Counted from the first letter of the stretch, positions 44,264-54,385 are shown. The stretch: 64,000 bases of DNA from an uncultured Eubacteriales bacterium (GCA_949422855.1 CASPLG010000007.1:1-64000), one strand, 5' to 3'. The notes: a model not told the origin generated them from the letters alone. Numbers and translations are program-made.

Positions 44264-44619
44264 CGTACCAGCATTCTAAATGCCGCCCAAATACTGAAAC
44301 ATCCGAATATTTTCCTTAAAATATCGTGGTTTATTTTGGAAAGCATTAGTGACCCAAAAACAGCCCCCGCAATTCCGGGTACAATATAACCGACAGCCTG
44401 CATGATGCTGACATCTGCGGATTTAATATACATAAAAGCTCCGACAATACATATAGGCAGCATTATGCAAACCGAAGCAGCGTGGGCGTACTTTTGTTTA
44501 AGTCCCAGCTTAATCAGCGACGGAACAACTATAAGTCCGCCTCCTGCACCAAGAAGACCGCTTATTATTCCTGCCGCAAACCCGACCAGGAGGATAAATA
44601 TTTTTTTGTTTAGGAACAA
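44260..44619 (-). CDS. TSUP half-protein (TauE/SafE), first partner
   Basis: 119 aa from TTG 44619 (GAGGTG 8 bp before; a GTG at 44631 overlaps that site). Contains GFAAGIISGLLGAGGGLIVVPSL, the first TSUP repeat. Coupled to the second half by ATGA overlap. Confidence 0.85.
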   Translation of the reverse strand: MFLNKKIFILLVGFAAGIISGLLGAGGGLIVVPSLIKLGLKQKYAHAASVCIMLPICIVGAFMYIKSADVSIMQAVGYIVPGIAGAVFGSLMLSKINHDILRKIFGCFSIWAAFRMLVR

Positions 44620-44748
44620 ATCACATTTCACCTCGTATAATAAAAGTTGTTGTTTGAGAAATCATGTGGCATATTTAAGAAGGCAAATAGGCAGCGGTGC
44701 ATATTTTCACATTGAGACTCAGCTTCTTTATAAACCGGATAGAGTGCA

Positions 44749-45132
44749 TCAGAGTATATTCTCTATATATGGAAATTCGGTATCTCTGAGGCTTTGGATT
44801 TGTATGGCGGCACGTGTAATTTCTGTTTGGAATGTATCGCTATCGTCTTGTTCGACGGAGCTTTTAATAATTGCTATGGACTGTTCTATTTCGTCTACTA
44901 TCTCATGCTGGACGAACATAGATAATATTGGCATTTTTTTCCCCCATAACTGATAGAGTTTATCTGATGCTTCAAGCAGTTCATCTTTTTTATTTTGGCG
45001 CTCTAAATCGCTCATTGAATCTATAATTTCGCATGAATCTTTAAAGACATTATCGATAGTTATCATTTCATAAGCACATGCCCCCAGAACCAGTGCAATC
45101 AGTATGCTTACGGTAAGAAGTTTATTTTTCAT
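44749..45132 (-). CDS. DUF4363 family protein
   Basis: 127 aa. N-terminal signal/anchor (LLTVSILIALVLGACAY, with a possible lipobox LGAC) and a helical extracytoplasmic domain. Family members sit beside DUF421 genes, as here (4-bp overlap). Role unknown. Confidence 0.8.
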   Translation of the reverse strand: MKNKLLTVSILIALVLGACAYEMITIDNVFKDSCEIIDSMSDLERQNKKDELLEASDKLYQLWGKKMPILSMFVQHEIVDEIEQSIAIIKSSVEQDDSDTFQTEITRAAIQIQSLRDTEFPYIENIL

Positions 45133-45806
45133 TTATTTATCTCCTTGCGAATAATGTTGTATTGTTTGTTTTTATTGGCGGTCATTATAAATACGTCGTT
45201 TATGTTTATATTTTGCCCGTTTAATACACCATCCACCCAGTCCTTTGACAGACCACAAAGAGATAAAGAAAAGTCGGATATTTCCCCATCGCTTACAACA
45301 ACCGCTTCTATCCCGTTATCCGGAACGACAACTCCCAGAGATGAGGCATCCGGAGGTTGTTTGTCGGTTTTTTTGAGCACGCTCAATTTTCCGTTTGTCT
45401 CAACTATTGCATAGGAAACATCGGCGAGAGAAAAAACATCCATTTGTCTTAGCTCTTCAAATAAATCCTCTATGGTCATCCTGAGCATTTTCAATTCATT
45501 CTGCATAACCTTCCCGTTGTTTATCACGACGATAGGGCTGCCACAAATTAATCTCCTGAATTTTGAGTTTTTGAGCATCAACATAGATACTATTACTTCA
45601 AAAGCAATCAAAACTATAATAGGTACTACTCCACTTATTAGAGGCTGTCCGGTATTTTGCATAGGGATAGCTGCGATATTCGATATTAAAAGGGTGACAA
45701 CGAGTTCAGATGTTTGAAGTTCGCTTATTTGACGTTTGCCCATTGTTTTGAGTGCGAATATTATTAAAATGTACAATAAGACGGTTCGTATTAAAGATAT
45801 TGCCAA
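45129..45806 (-). CDS. DUF421 (YetF/YcaP-like) membrane protein
   Basis: 225 aa. Three membrane segments, KTMGKRQISELQTSELVVTLLISNIAA and GSPIVVINNGKVMQNELKMLRMTIEDLFEELR, the DUF421 signature. TTG start after GGAGG. Members occur in spore-forming Firmicutes; function unclear. Confidence 0.88.
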   Translation of the reverse strand: MAISLIRTVLLYILIIFALKTMGKRQISELQTSELVVTLLISNIAAIPMQNTGQPLISGVVPIIVLIAFEVIVSMLMLKNSKFRRLICGSPIVVINNGKVMQNELKMLRMTIEDLFEELRQMDVFSLADVSYAIVETNGKLSVLKKTDKQPPDASSLGVVVPDNGIEAVVVSDGEISDFSLSLCGLSKDWVDGVLNGQNININDVFIMTANKNKQYNIIRKEINK

Positions 45807-46194
45807 GGTAGTTCCTCCGTTTCTTAAATATTAATATAGTATTTTCCATAATTTTGGGGTTATATTCATGGATATATACACTATTATAATTGTTAAAAAA
45901 TATTTAAACATGTCGTCGGCTCACAGTGCGGTGTGCTTTTGCGACTCATAAGGTACAGGAAAAGTTTGGAGTATATTTTTGCTTTTTAGGGATTCCGGCA
46001 GTACCACAAAAGAGGACACAGTACTGAGAGATTGGTAGAAATACGGTAATTATCTTGGTGTAAAAGGGCTTTGAATGCCAATTTCATAAGACTCATTTTG
46101 TGGATTTAACTGTGGTGTATCCGCGCATGTGACATTTCCGGGATTATGTGCAGCAAATATTTAGAAATCCGGTAAATTAATTGCTTTAAGTGTC
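45807..46194. other. Intergenic gap upstream of rpsF
   Basis: 388 bp with no supported gene or RNA that I can see, up to the rpsF promoter. Confidence 0.4.
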
Positions 46195-46222
46195 TTGACA
46201 ATTATTAATTTTGTGGTATAAT
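46195..46222 (+). promoter_or_regulatory. Sigma-A promoter of rpsF-ssb-rpsR
   Basis: TTGACA, 16 bp, TATAAT, perfect hexamers. Confidence 0.82.
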
Positions 46223-46262
46223 TTGTTGTGCTTGTATCGTAATGGATACTTTGCCTAACCTT

Positions 46263-46299
46263 ACCCCTTAGTTATATATTTTAGGGGGTCTAATGTCCG
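46263..46299 (+). promoter_or_regulatory. rpsF leader hairpin, possible S6:S18 site
   Basis: 9-bp stem ACCCCTTAG/TTAGGGGGT-type (46263-46271 with 46281-46289), no T run, followed by a CCGG element before the start. S6:S18 autoregulatory leaders are known at this locus, but the match here is only by position and a hairpin. Confidence 0.35.
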
Positions 46300-46315
46300 G
46301 GAGGAGGTGAAGATT

Positions 46316-46651
46316 ATGTCAGAAACAAAAACTTTAAATAGGTCATGCTACGAGTTCTTTTTGGTGGTTACTCCTAAGTTTGGTGAGGAAGAAATTAATG
46401 CCATGGTGAAGAAGTTTGAGGATTTAATTAAGAGCCATGGAGAGTTGGAAAGCACGAATAAGTGGGGGAAACGCAGATTTGCATATCCCATAAATAAGGA
46501 AACAGAGGGTAGTTACATTTTATTTAACTTTGAAAGCAGTTCGGATTTTCCTTCTGAATTGGACAGAATTTGCAGAATTACCGATGGAGTGCTCAGGTCG
46601 CTTATAGTTAAAAAAGAGACCAAGGTGAAGGAGGATAAACAGAATGCTTAA
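46316..46651 (+). CDS. rpsF: 30S ribosomal protein S6
   Basis: 111 aa from ATG 46316 (GGAGG before; GTG 46307 overlaps that site). YEFFLVVTPKFGEEEINAMVKKFEDLI and NKWGKRRFAYPINKETEGSY are typical. Overlaps ssb by 8 bp. Confidence 0.95.
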   Translation: MSETKTLNRSCYEFFLVVTPKFGEEEINAMVKKFEDLIKSHGELESTNKWGKRRFAYPINKETEGSYILFNFESSSDFPSELDRICRITDGVLRSLIVKKETKVKEDKQNA

Positions 46652-47090
46652 TGTTGTGGCTTTAGTAGGGAGGCTTACAGCTGACCCCGAACTTAAGTAT
46701 ACTCCGAACAACGTTGCGGTGACGAGCTTTTCTCTTGCAGTGACGAGGTCTTATGCAAAAGCCGGTGAGGAGCGGCAGACCGATTTTATAGATTTAGTGG
46801 CTTGGAGAAATACGGCCGAATTTATAAGTCGTTATTTTAGGAAAGGTCAGCTTATTGCGGTTGAAGGGTCAATACAAACACGTACCTATGAAGATAAAGA
46901 AGGTAAAAAGAGAAAAGTGTTTGAGGTTGTCGTCAATAATGCGCATTTTACCGAATCTAAAAAGACTGCAGAGGCGGCAAATGCGTCGGCCAGACAGAGT
47001 GACGTTTTGGAGGAAAGTGAAGCTTCATATAAAAGTGGAAGTGCAGAAGATTTTCAGGAAATACAGTCTGATGATGACTTACCGTTTTAG
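46644..47090 (+). CDS. ssb: Single-stranded DNA-binding protein
   Basis: 148 aa. OB fold (LNVVALVGRLTADPELKYTPNNVAVTSFSLAV.. TDFIDLVAWRNTAEF) and the acidic tip SDDDLPF that recruits repair proteins. Between rpsF and rpsR as in Firmicutes. Confidence 0.96.
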   Translation: MLNVVALVGRLTADPELKYTPNNVAVTSFSLAVTRSYAKAGEERQTDFIDLVAWRNTAEFISRYFRKGQLIAVEGSIQTRTYEDKEGKKRKVFEVVVNNAHFTESKKTAEAANASARQSDVLEESEASYKSGSAEDFQEIQSDDDLPF

Positions 47091-47124
47091 GCTAGAAGAA
47101 TGAATAAGGGGGGGATTTACTAAG

Positions 47125-47373
47125 ATGGAAAACAACGAAGAGAGAAGAGACCGCAGAAACATTCGCAAGAGAAAGAAGCCTTGTGCATTTTGCGTTGAGA
47201 GGAATTTGGTTATAGACTATAAAGATGCGTCTAAGTTAAGACGGTTTGTGTCAGATAAAGCCAAGATTTTGCCCAGAAGGGTCACGGGAACTTGTGCGAA
47301 ACACCAAAGGACTCTGACTACAGCGATAAAGCGTGCGAGATACCTTGCATTTCTACCATACACGTGTGATTAG
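47125..47373 (+). CDS. rpsR: 30S ribosomal protein S18
   Basis: 82 aa. [51 protein letters not shown] matches S18; binds with S6. Ends the operon; only a weak imperfect hairpin follows (about 47395-47433). Confidence 0.96.
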   Translation: MENNEERRDRRNIRKRKKPCAFCVERNLVIDYKDASKLRRFVSDKAKILPRRVTGTCAKHQRTLTTAIKRARYLAFLPYTCD

Positions 47374-47545
47374 TTTAATACAGAAAATTATTTGTCTCTG
47401 GGCATGTGCTTTAAAGCAGTGTGCGGAGATTTTTGGTAGTATTTTGTGAATGTTATCTGACAATGCCTTGCGAAATGCAAATAAATTCGGAGATTTGGGT
47501 AATTTACGTTTTAAGACTTAGTCTATGAAAAGGGGCAGGGGTGCA

Positions 47546-48661
47546 ATGGTTGAAGTTAAAAATCTTGTAAAGCGCTATAACGGCAAGACTGCTATAGATG
47601 GTGTGAGTTTTAACATAAGTGAAGGCGAAATTGTAGGGCTTCTGGGACCAAATGGGGCGGGAAAGTCCACAACAATGAACATTATTACAGGTTATATTAT
47701 TGCGACACAGGGGTTTGTAAGAATAAATGGGTTTGATATTCTTAAAAATCCTTTAAAAGCGAAGGCTCAGATAGGGTATCTTCCGGAACAGCCGCCTCTG
47801 TATTTAGACATGACGGTGGGAGGCTATCTTAATTTTATATATGACTTGAAAAAGGTTAAGTTAAAAAAGTCGGAACATATTTCGGAAATATGCGAAAAAA
47901 CAGAGATTACAGATGTATATGACAGACCGATAAAAAAATTATCTAAAGGGTACAAACAGAGAGTAGGAATTGCTCAGGCACTAATCGGATACCCTCCGCT
48001 TATTATTCTCGATGAACCGACCGTTGGACTTGACCCTAAGCAGCTTGTATCAGTGAGAAATTTAATAAAAAGTTTAGCCGGGGAGCATACGGTTATTTTT
48101 TCATCGCACATTTTGCATGAGATTCAGGAGGTATGTGATAGAATTATTGTTATTAATGACGGCAAAGTAGCTGCGGATAACAATAAAAATGATATTATCG
48201 AGAGTGCATCGGCAAACAGGAGCATAGTTGTACATATAGAAGGGGATAAAGATAAAGTTCTTGACGTCCTAAGAGGGATAGAAAACGTCATAGATGTAGA
48301 AAATACGGCGGATATAGAAAAAAATGTATCTGAATATGTTATGAGCTATGAAAGTTCTCATGATATAAGGAAGGCTGTATTTAAGGAGTTGGCGGCGAAT
48401 AACTTTCCTCTTGTCAAACTTGAGTTGTCAGATGTAAGCCTTGAAGAGACCTTTTTAAAGCTCACCGAAGAAAAAAGCACGCCGCAAGAGGCTTCACAGG
48501 AGACCGCAGGGGACTGGGCAGAGTCGGAAAGCCACGAAACTAAAGAGGATTCTGCGGAGGCACAAGTACAAGAAGCCGGGCAAGATGAGTCTCAAAACGG
48601 TGAGAGGGACGACCTTGAGGGAGAAGACACACAAAACGGTAATGATAAAGAACAGGAATAA
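47546..48661 (+). CDS. Gld-type ABC transporter ATP-binding protein
   Basis: 371 aa from ATG 47546 (AAAGGGG 11 bp before). Walker A GPNGAGKST, Q-loop, signature SKGYKQ, Walker B LIILDEPTVGLDPKQ, H-loop SSHI. Like GldA/NatA-type exporters. A C-terminal acidic Glu/Gln/Ser tail of about 65 residues (after residue 305) is unusual for this family. Operon with permease and Gld-type protein. Confidence 0.88.
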   Translation: MVEVKNLVKRYNGKTAIDGVSFNISEGEIVGLLGPNGAGKSTTMNIITGYIIATQGFVRINGFDILKNPLKAKAQIGYLPEQPPLYLDMTVGGYLNFIYDLKKVKLKKSEHISEICEKTEITDVYDRPIKKLSKGYKQRVGIAQALIGYPPLIILDEPTVGLDPKQLVSVRNLIKSLAGEHTVIFSSHILHEIQEVCDRIIVINDGKVAADNNKNDIIESASANRSIVVHIEGDKDKVLDVLRGIENVIDVENTADIEKNVSEYVMSYESSHDIRKAVFKELAANNFPLVKLELSDVSLEETFLKLTEEKSTPQEASQETAGDWAESESHETKEDSAEAQVQEAGQDESQNGERDDLEGEDTQNGNDKEQE

Positions 48662-48678
48662 AATGGGGGAAGGATAGA

Positions 48679-49383
48679 ATGTTTGCTATTTTCAAGCGTG
48701 AAATCTCGGCATATTTTAATTCAATAATAGGGTATATTTTTATAGCGGTGATTTATTTTTTTGGAGGGCTTTTCTTTTGGGCGACATCTCTTTTTCCCCA
48801 AAATGCTGAACTCAGCGGTGTTTTCGATAACATGACGATGATAGTGCAGTTTATTATTCCGATACTCACGATGCGTATTATAAGTGAGGATTTGAAATTA
48901 AAAACTGACCAAGCACTGCTCACAGCACCGATAAGTACGGCATCCATAGCACTGGGGAAATATTTTTCCACTGTATTTGTTTATTTAATGGGCATCTGCG
49001 TAACGCTGTTTTATGCGGCTACTATATCGTTTTTTACCGTACCCGACTGGGTTGTGATTATCGGGAATTTTGTAGGACTTCTGCTTTTAGGCATGGCACT
49101 TATATCGATTGGAATGTTTATATCATCGCTTACTGATAGCCAGATAGTGGCGGCGGTAGCGACGTATGCGATTTCACTTTTCATAGTTCTTATGGATGGA
49201 ATTTCAGGATTTTTCAATAAATCGTTTGTTAGTAAAATATTTTCATATCTTTCTTTTTCAGGACACTACAAAAATTTCACTTTAGGGATTCTTGATTGGT
49301 CTGATATGACATTTTTCATTAGCATATGTGTAATTTTCGTATGTTTGACGGCATATGTGCTGGAGAAAAGGAAGTGGAGTTAA
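48679..49383 (+). CDS. ABC transporter permease (GldF-like)
   Basis: 234 aa, six membrane segments; begins FAIFKREISAYFNSIIGYIFIAV and has RIISEDLKLKTDQALLTAP, typical of ABC-2 type permeases paired with GldG proteins. Confidence 0.88.
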   Translation: MFAIFKREISAYFNSIIGYIFIAVIYFFGGLFFWATSLFPQNAELSGVFDNMTMIVQFIIPILTMRIISEDLKLKTDQALLTAPISTASIALGKYFSTVFVYLMGICVTLFYAATISFFTVPDWVVIIGNFVGLLLLGMALISIGMFISSLTDSQIVAAVATYAISLFIVLMDGISGFFNKSFVSKIFSYLSFSGHYKNFTLGILDWSDMTFFISICVIFVCLTAYVLEKRKWS

Positions 49384-49395
49384 GAGGTGAGTGAG

Positions 49396-50844
49396 ATGAA
49401 GGTAAAAAATAATAAGATTATAGGTAAATTCAACAATCCTAATTTTGTACATAAGATAATGTATATGCTTTATACTGTTTTGGCGGTACTTTTTATGGTT
49501 GGTATGGCTGTCGCGTCAAAGCTTTACACGGGAAAAATTGACCTTACGCAAAATAAGGCTTTTAGTCTTAGCGAAGACTCTATAAAATTCATCTTCTCTC
49601 TTGATAAGGACGTAGAGATAATAGTTTTAAATACCAAAGACAGGTTTTTGGCGAATGGAGAGTATTTTGAGCAAGCCGACATGGTTATAAATGAATATGC
49701 AAAATATTCTGATAAGGTGTCTGTAAAATATGTCAGTTTAGACGATAATCCGAATGTAAAATCAGAATATCCGGAAGATGACATAAGGGAGGACAGTATA
49801 ATAGTAAAGTGCGGTGAAAAACATAGAGTTTTGTCTGCTTACGACATATTTAATATACAGCATTCCCAAATGGGTGCCTCTATTGTATCGTCAAAGGCGG
49901 AACAGGCGATGACTTCTGCCTTTGTATATGTGACAAGCGATAGCGAAATAAGAGTAAACATGATTACGGGATTTGATGAAGACGGTTCATCAGGCGGTTT
50001 TGTAAAGATGTTAGAGACGAATAATTATAAAGTGGACACACTTTCCATGCTAACAGACAACATGAATGATAATACAGTGTCGTTTATCTACGCACCCAAA
50101 AGGGACTATGATGATGAATCCATAAATAAACTCAAAAACTACTTGGTTAATAACGAAAATTACGGTCGCAACTTGATATATTTTATAAATCCTTCTCAGG
50201 TCTCTCTGCCTAAAATAGAAGAACTTGTAAAGGAGTGGGGGGTAAAAGTAAATGACGGGTTAGTTTTTGAGACGGATATATCAAAAAGGTTTATGAACGG
50301 TCATATGTTTAATACGCTTTGCGAGTATGAGGAGACCTCGCAGTACACGGAATTGATAAAGAATAAGTTGATACCTGTTGCGATGCCGCTTAGCAGACCT
50401 TTGGAGATTGTAGATGCGGATAAAGCAAAGACGCTGCTTAAATTCTCAAAAGGTGCGGGGGTTATGCCGAGTAACGCAAAAGAGGATTGGGTGCCGAGTG
50501 AGCAAGATATAAAAGGTCCCATTCCGTGCATGACGATGTCCACACTTGGCAAAGAAGGCGGCGAAAGTAAATCCACTTTAACGGTTGTTGGCTCTGTGAC
50601 GGCGGTAGATAGTAAACTTCTTTCCCAGAATTCTCTAAACAATTCGGCGTATTTTCTGAATTTATTTAATACACTGACCGAACGGAAAGATACGATTAAC
50701 ATAGAACCAAAATCCATAGGAGTTCAGGAGCTTAATATAAATCCGCTGCAAGCCGTTGTCATAGCGATAATGTTTGCAATAGTCCTGCCGGTTGTGGTGC
50801 TGGTTACGGGGCTTGTTGTTTGGCTTGTCAGGAGGAAGAGATAA
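49396..50844 (+). CDS. GldG-like ABC transport system protein
   Basis: 482 aa from ATG 49396. N-terminal membrane segment, then KIDLTQNKAFSLSEDSIKFI, the start of the ABC-type uncharacterised (GldG) domain, and a C-terminal membrane segment (AVVIAIMFAIVLPVVVLVTGLV). The partner DUF4340 gene often found next is absent. Exported substrate unknown. Confidence 0.85.
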   Translation: MKVKNNKIIGKFNNPNFVHKIMYMLYTVLAVLFMVGMAVASKLYTGKIDLTQNKAFSLSEDSIKFIFSLDKDVEIIVLNTKDRFLANGEYFEQADMVINEYAKYSDKVSVKYVSLDDNPNVKSEYPEDDIREDSIIVKCGEKHRVLSAYDIFNIQHSQMGASIVSSKAEQAMTSAFVYVTSDSEIRVNMITGFDEDGSSGGFVKMLETNNYKVDTLSMLTDNMNDNTVSFIYAPKRDYDDESINKLKNYLVNNENYGRNLIYFINPSQVSLPKIEELVKEWGVKVNDGLVFETDISKRFMNGHMFNTLCEYEETSQYTELIKNKLIPVAMPLSRPLEIVDADKAKTLLKFSKGAGVMPSNAKEDWVPSEQDIKGPIPCMTMSTLGKEGGESKSTLTVVGSVTAVDSKLLSQNSLNNSAYFLNLFNTLTERKDTINIEPKSIGVQELNINPLQAVVIAIMFAIVLPVVVLVTGLVVWLVRRKR

Positions 50845-50922
50845 TAGTTTTGTTGTTTAGTGTCGTTGGAGGTTATCTTCGACGACTTATGGTTTGTTTG
50901 TAGTAAAAATAGAGGAGTTGCG

Positions 50923-51846
50923 ATGTTGAAAAAGATTTGCAGTCTAATTTTGAGTTTTTTTATAATCGTGATATTATCTGGGTGCGGCCGTCAGTCTGAC
51001 AAACGTGTTAATATTGTAACGTCATTTTACCCTATGTATATAATTGCTATGAATTTAGCAGACGGGATAGAGGATGTTTCAATAACAAATATGGCTGAAA
51101 ATCATACAGGTTGTCTTCATGATTTCCAGATTCAGTCTGATGACATGAAAAAAATTGAGAAAGCAAATGCGTTTATTATAAATGGTGCGGGGATGGAGAC
51201 TTTTTTAGATAAAGTCAAAGATACATACCCAAATATGCCGATAATTGATTCAAGCACAGGGATAGATATTATCGATGATGAGCATGAACACGGACACAGC
51301 GGCCATGATGACCATTATGATGAGGCTTCTGACGAGCATGGTAACCCACATATATGGGTGTCAATCAGTAATTATATTCGGCAGGTGGAGAATATTTGTG
51401 ACGGTTTGATTTTGGTTGACCCGGATAATAGAGAAAAATACATAGAGAATAAGGAAAAGTACCTGGAGAGGCTGGGGAAATTAAAAGAAAGAATGCATGA
51501 TAAGTTAGATAGTTTGCCTAACAAAGACATAATTACTTTTCACGAAGCTTTCCCGTATTTTGCAAAAGAATTTGGTTTAAATATAGTTGCGGTTATAAAC
51601 AGGGAACCGGAAAGTGAACCTAGTGTAAAAGAGATTTCAGATACGATAGAAACAGTAAAAAATTCCAAAGTAAAGGCTCTGTTTGTAGAGCCGCAATACC
51701 CGGATACATCTGCAAAGACGATAGCCAAAGAAACCGGAGCAAAGATATATACTCTTGACCCGGCGTCATCGGGCGAAATATCGAAGGATGCGTATATTAA
51801 TGCAATGGAGAAAAACATGGAGGTTTTGGAATCGGCTTTGTCGTAG
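50923..51846 (+). CDS. znuA: Zinc ABC transporter substrate-binding lipoprotein
   Basis: 307 aa from ATG 50923 after GAGGAG. Lipobox ILSGC near residue 20; metal-binding fold with TSFYPMYIIAMNLA, a His/Asp-rich loop (DDEHEHGHSGHDDHYDE, about 124-140), HIWVS, and TFHEAFPYFAKEFGL. The His-rich loop marks zinc rather than manganese binders. First gene of znuACB; no convincing Zur box seen. Confidence 0.92.
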   Translation: MLKKICSLILSFFIIVILSGCGRQSDKRVNIVTSFYPMYIIAMNLADGIEDVSITNMAENHTGCLHDFQIQSDDMKKIEKANAFIINGAGMETFLDKVKDTYPNMPIIDSSTGIDIIDDEHEHGHSGHDDHYDEASDEHGNPHIWVSISNYIRQVENICDGLILVDPDNREKYIENKEKYLERLGKLKERMHDKLDSLPNKDIITFHEAFPYFAKEFGLNIVAVINREPESEPSVKEISDTIETVKNSKVKALFVEPQYPDTSAKTIAKETGAKIYTLDPASSGEISKDAYINAMEKNMEVLESALS

Positions 51847-51870
51847 TCTTAATAATAGGAGAATAGATTT

Positions 51871-52617
51871 ATGCATAAAGGTTATGTTTGCCATTGCAGT
51901 GTGGAGGTTAAAAATCTCAGTGTGGTCAGAGGGACGCACATTGCCCTTAGGGATGTCTCATTTTCTGTAAAACATGGGGAAATTTTGGCACTTATAGGGC
52001 GAAATGGTGCAGGTAAAACAACTATTTTGAAGGCGATAATTAACAGCGTTGCATATAGGGGAGAGATAAAATTTTTTAATTCAGAGGGTCAGATAATATC
52101 CTCTCCTAAGATAGGGTATGTCCCCCAGAAGCTGAGTTTTGACCGGAATACTCCCATTACTGTTTTAGATTTATTTTGCACTAACTCAAATCGTTTTCCA
52201 ATATGGCTTGGTCATAGTAAGAGGCGGATATCCAGAGCACATGAGCTTTTAGAAAAGGTAGGTGCCGGGTCTCACATAAACAAACCCATAGGGAGGCTGT
52301 CCGGCGGGGAGCTCCAAAGAGTGATGCTTGCATTTGCGCTCGACCCGATGCCGGATATACTTCTTTTGGATGAGCCTGTTTCGGCGGTGGACAGAAAAGG
52401 GGTAGAGGTATTTTATAAACTCATTACATCTATGCGTGAGGAATTTCATATGCCTGCCGTGATGGTCTCGCACGATTTGGCACAGGTGAGCAAATATGCA
52501 ACATCTTATGCGTTAATAGACGGTGCTGTTATTGAGACGGGACGTGCCTGCGAGCTTGCAAAGAGCGAAAAGGTAAGGGATTTATTCGGGTTTGACATAG
52601 GCAAAGGAGGGATATAA
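51871..52617 (+). CDS. znuC: Zinc ABC transporter ATP-binding protein
   Basis: 248 aa. Walker A GRNGAGKTT, signature LSGGELQRV, Walker B ILLLDEPVSAVD, H-loop MVSHD. Overlaps znuB by 1 bp. Confidence 0.93.
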   Translation: MHKGYVCHCSVEVKNLSVVRGTHIALRDVSFSVKHGEILALIGRNGAGKTTILKAIINSVAYRGEIKFFNSEGQIISSPKIGYVPQKLSFDRNTPITVLDLFCTNSNRFPIWLGHSKRRISRAHELLEKVGAGSHINKPIGRLSGGELQRVMLAFALDPMPDILLLDEPVSAVDRKGVEVFYKLITSMREEFHMPAVMVSHDLAQVSKYATSYALIDGAVIETGRACELAKSEKVRDLFGFDIGKGGI

Positions 52618-53462
52618 TGGATATTATATATAGAGTTATAGAACTGATTCTTCCTTTTTCGTGGATTCAATTTAATTTCATGAAAAATGCCCTTATTGCG
52701 ATAATCCTGATTGCCCCGTTATTCGGACTGGTGGGGACTATGATAGTTAATAACAAGATGTCCTTTTTTTCCGACGCATTGGGACATTCGGCACTTACAG
52801 GTATAGCCATTGGGGTGCTGCTGGGGATAAACAATTATATGTTGTCCATGTTATTTTTTGCGGTTTTGTTTGCCTTGGGGATAGCGAGCGTCATAAACTC
52901 TAAAATTTCATCGCCGGACACTGTTATAGGGGTGTTTTCTTCGGCGGGAGTGGCACTTGGGATAGTGATTTTATCGGTTAAGGGTGGAATTTCGAGATAT
53001 TCCAACTATCTGGTGGGAGATATACTATCGATAACGAAAAAAGAGATTTTAATTTTAGGAGTTGTGCTAATAATAGTTACGGTGCTGTGGGTTTTGTGTT
53101 TTAACAAACTTATTTTAGCGAGTTTAAACTCTGATTTGGCACTTAGCAAACGAGTAAACGTTAAATTGTACAAAAACATATTTGTTTTAATCATAGCACT
53201 TATTGTAACGGTATCAATAAAATGGGTTGGTATGCTTATAATTAACTCACTGCTTGTAATTCCTGCTGCTTCGGCAAAAAACATAACGTCTGATATGAGG
53301 AGTTACCACATTTTTTCGATAATGTTTTCAGTGATTTCGGGTATATCGGGATTAATTTTATCTTATTATATTGGCACGTCTGCCGGAGCAACGATAGTTT
53401 TAGTTTCTTCTGTAATATTCTTCGTTACTTTTTTCATAGGCAAGTCTAAAAATATTGCTTGA
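52617..53462 (+). CDS. znuB: Zinc ABC transporter permease
   Basis: 281 aa, about eight membrane segments; FFSDALGHSALTGIAIGVLLG and the C-terminal VKWVGMLIINSLLVIPAASA are ABC-3 permease motifs. AAGGAGGGA site. Confidence 0.93.
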   Translation: MDIIYRVIELILPFSWIQFNFMKNALIAIILIAPLFGLVGTMIVNNKMSFFSDALGHSALTGIAIGVLLGINNYMLSMLFFAVLFALGIASVINSKISSPDTVIGVFSSAGVALGIVILSVKGGISRYSNYLVGDILSITKKEILILGVVLIIVTVLWVLCFNKLILASLNSDLALSKRVNVKLYKNIFVLIIALIVTVSIKWVGMLIINSLLVIPAASAKNITSDMRSYHIFSIMFSVISGISGLILSYYIGTSAGATIVLVSSVIFFVTFFIGKSKNIA

Positions 53463-53486
53463 TATAATTTTGGAGATGATACGGTT

Positions 53487-54326
53487 ATGTCAATTTTTAA
53501 AAGCGGCGTTATGAACTTAAATATAAATTCTGCGGTTGCATATCTTACGTTTAAGAAATTAGATGAGTATGGTTTTCTCAGGCATGCTTTTTCTACGAGA
53601 CTGGGAGGAGTTAGCACCGGAAAATTCAGGTCTATGAATCTCAGCCTTGACAGGGGCGATAAAGCAGAAAATGTTCAGGAAAATTACAGATTATTTTGTC
53701 GAGCGGCGGGTTTTGATTTAAATTCTCTGGTGATACCGAAGTTTGTCCATGGGAATAATATAGGTGTGGCTAGGCGAGAAAACAAAGGGTCAGGGGGATT
53801 TAATTTATCAGATTTTCCCGATACTGACGGTCTTGTTACAAATCAGCCCGGGATTACATTAGTAACTTCTCATGCAGATTGCCCGGTGGTGTTTGTCCTT
53901 GACCCTGGAAAAAGAGCGATTGGTCTTTTACATGCAGGTTGGAGGGGAACTGTAAAAAAAATTTGCGAGCGGTGTGTTAAAAAGATGACAGTGGAATTTG
54001 GATGTAACCCTGGGGATTTAATTTGCTGTATTGGTCCGGCGATAGGCAAGTGTTGTTTTGAGGTAGGAGATGAAGTTTTAAAGGGCATAAAAGAGGTAGA
54101 TTTTATAGATTTAAAGGATGTTGTTGCACAGAGAGAAAACAAATATTATGTAGATTTATGCGAGATAAACAGCAAGATTTTGGTTAATTGCGGTGTGAAA
54201 AAGGAAAATATTATATTGTCGGATGTCTGTACAATGTGCAATAGGGAGTTACTTTTTTCTCACAGAGCCACGAAGGGGGAAAGAGGAGGAATGCTTGCAA
54301 TGATGGAAATTAAAGAAATGGTGTAG
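53487..54326 (+). CDS. pgeF: Peptidoglycan editing factor PgeF
   Basis: 279 aa (YlmD/laccase-domain family). Conserved SHADCPVVFVLD, LLHAGWRGTVKKI and GPAIGKCCFEVGDEV, giving the His/Cys metal site. In other bacteria it removes wrongly incorporated L-Ser from wall precursors. Follows znuB by 24 bp. Confidence 0.92.
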   Translation: MSIFKSGVMNLNINSAVAYLTFKKLDEYGFLRHAFSTRLGGVSTGKFRSMNLSLDRGDKAENVQENYRLFCRAAGFDLNSLVIPKFVHGNNIGVARRENKGSGGFNLSDFPDTDGLVTNQPGITLVTSHADCPVVFVLDPGKRAIGLLHAGWRGTVKKICERCVKKMTVEFGCNPGDLICCIGPAIGKCCFEVGDEVLKGIKEVDFIDLKDVVAQRENKYYVDLCEINSKILVNCGVKKENIILSDVCTMCNRELLFSHRATKGERGGMLAMMEIKEMV

Positions 54327-54385
54327 ATTTATATGTATTGATAATGAACTACCCAAATGTAAATTTTTATAGAGGTGATCACACT

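Noticed and set aside
50845..50922. Zur box before znuA
   Set aside because: No palindrome of the expected kind could be found by eye.
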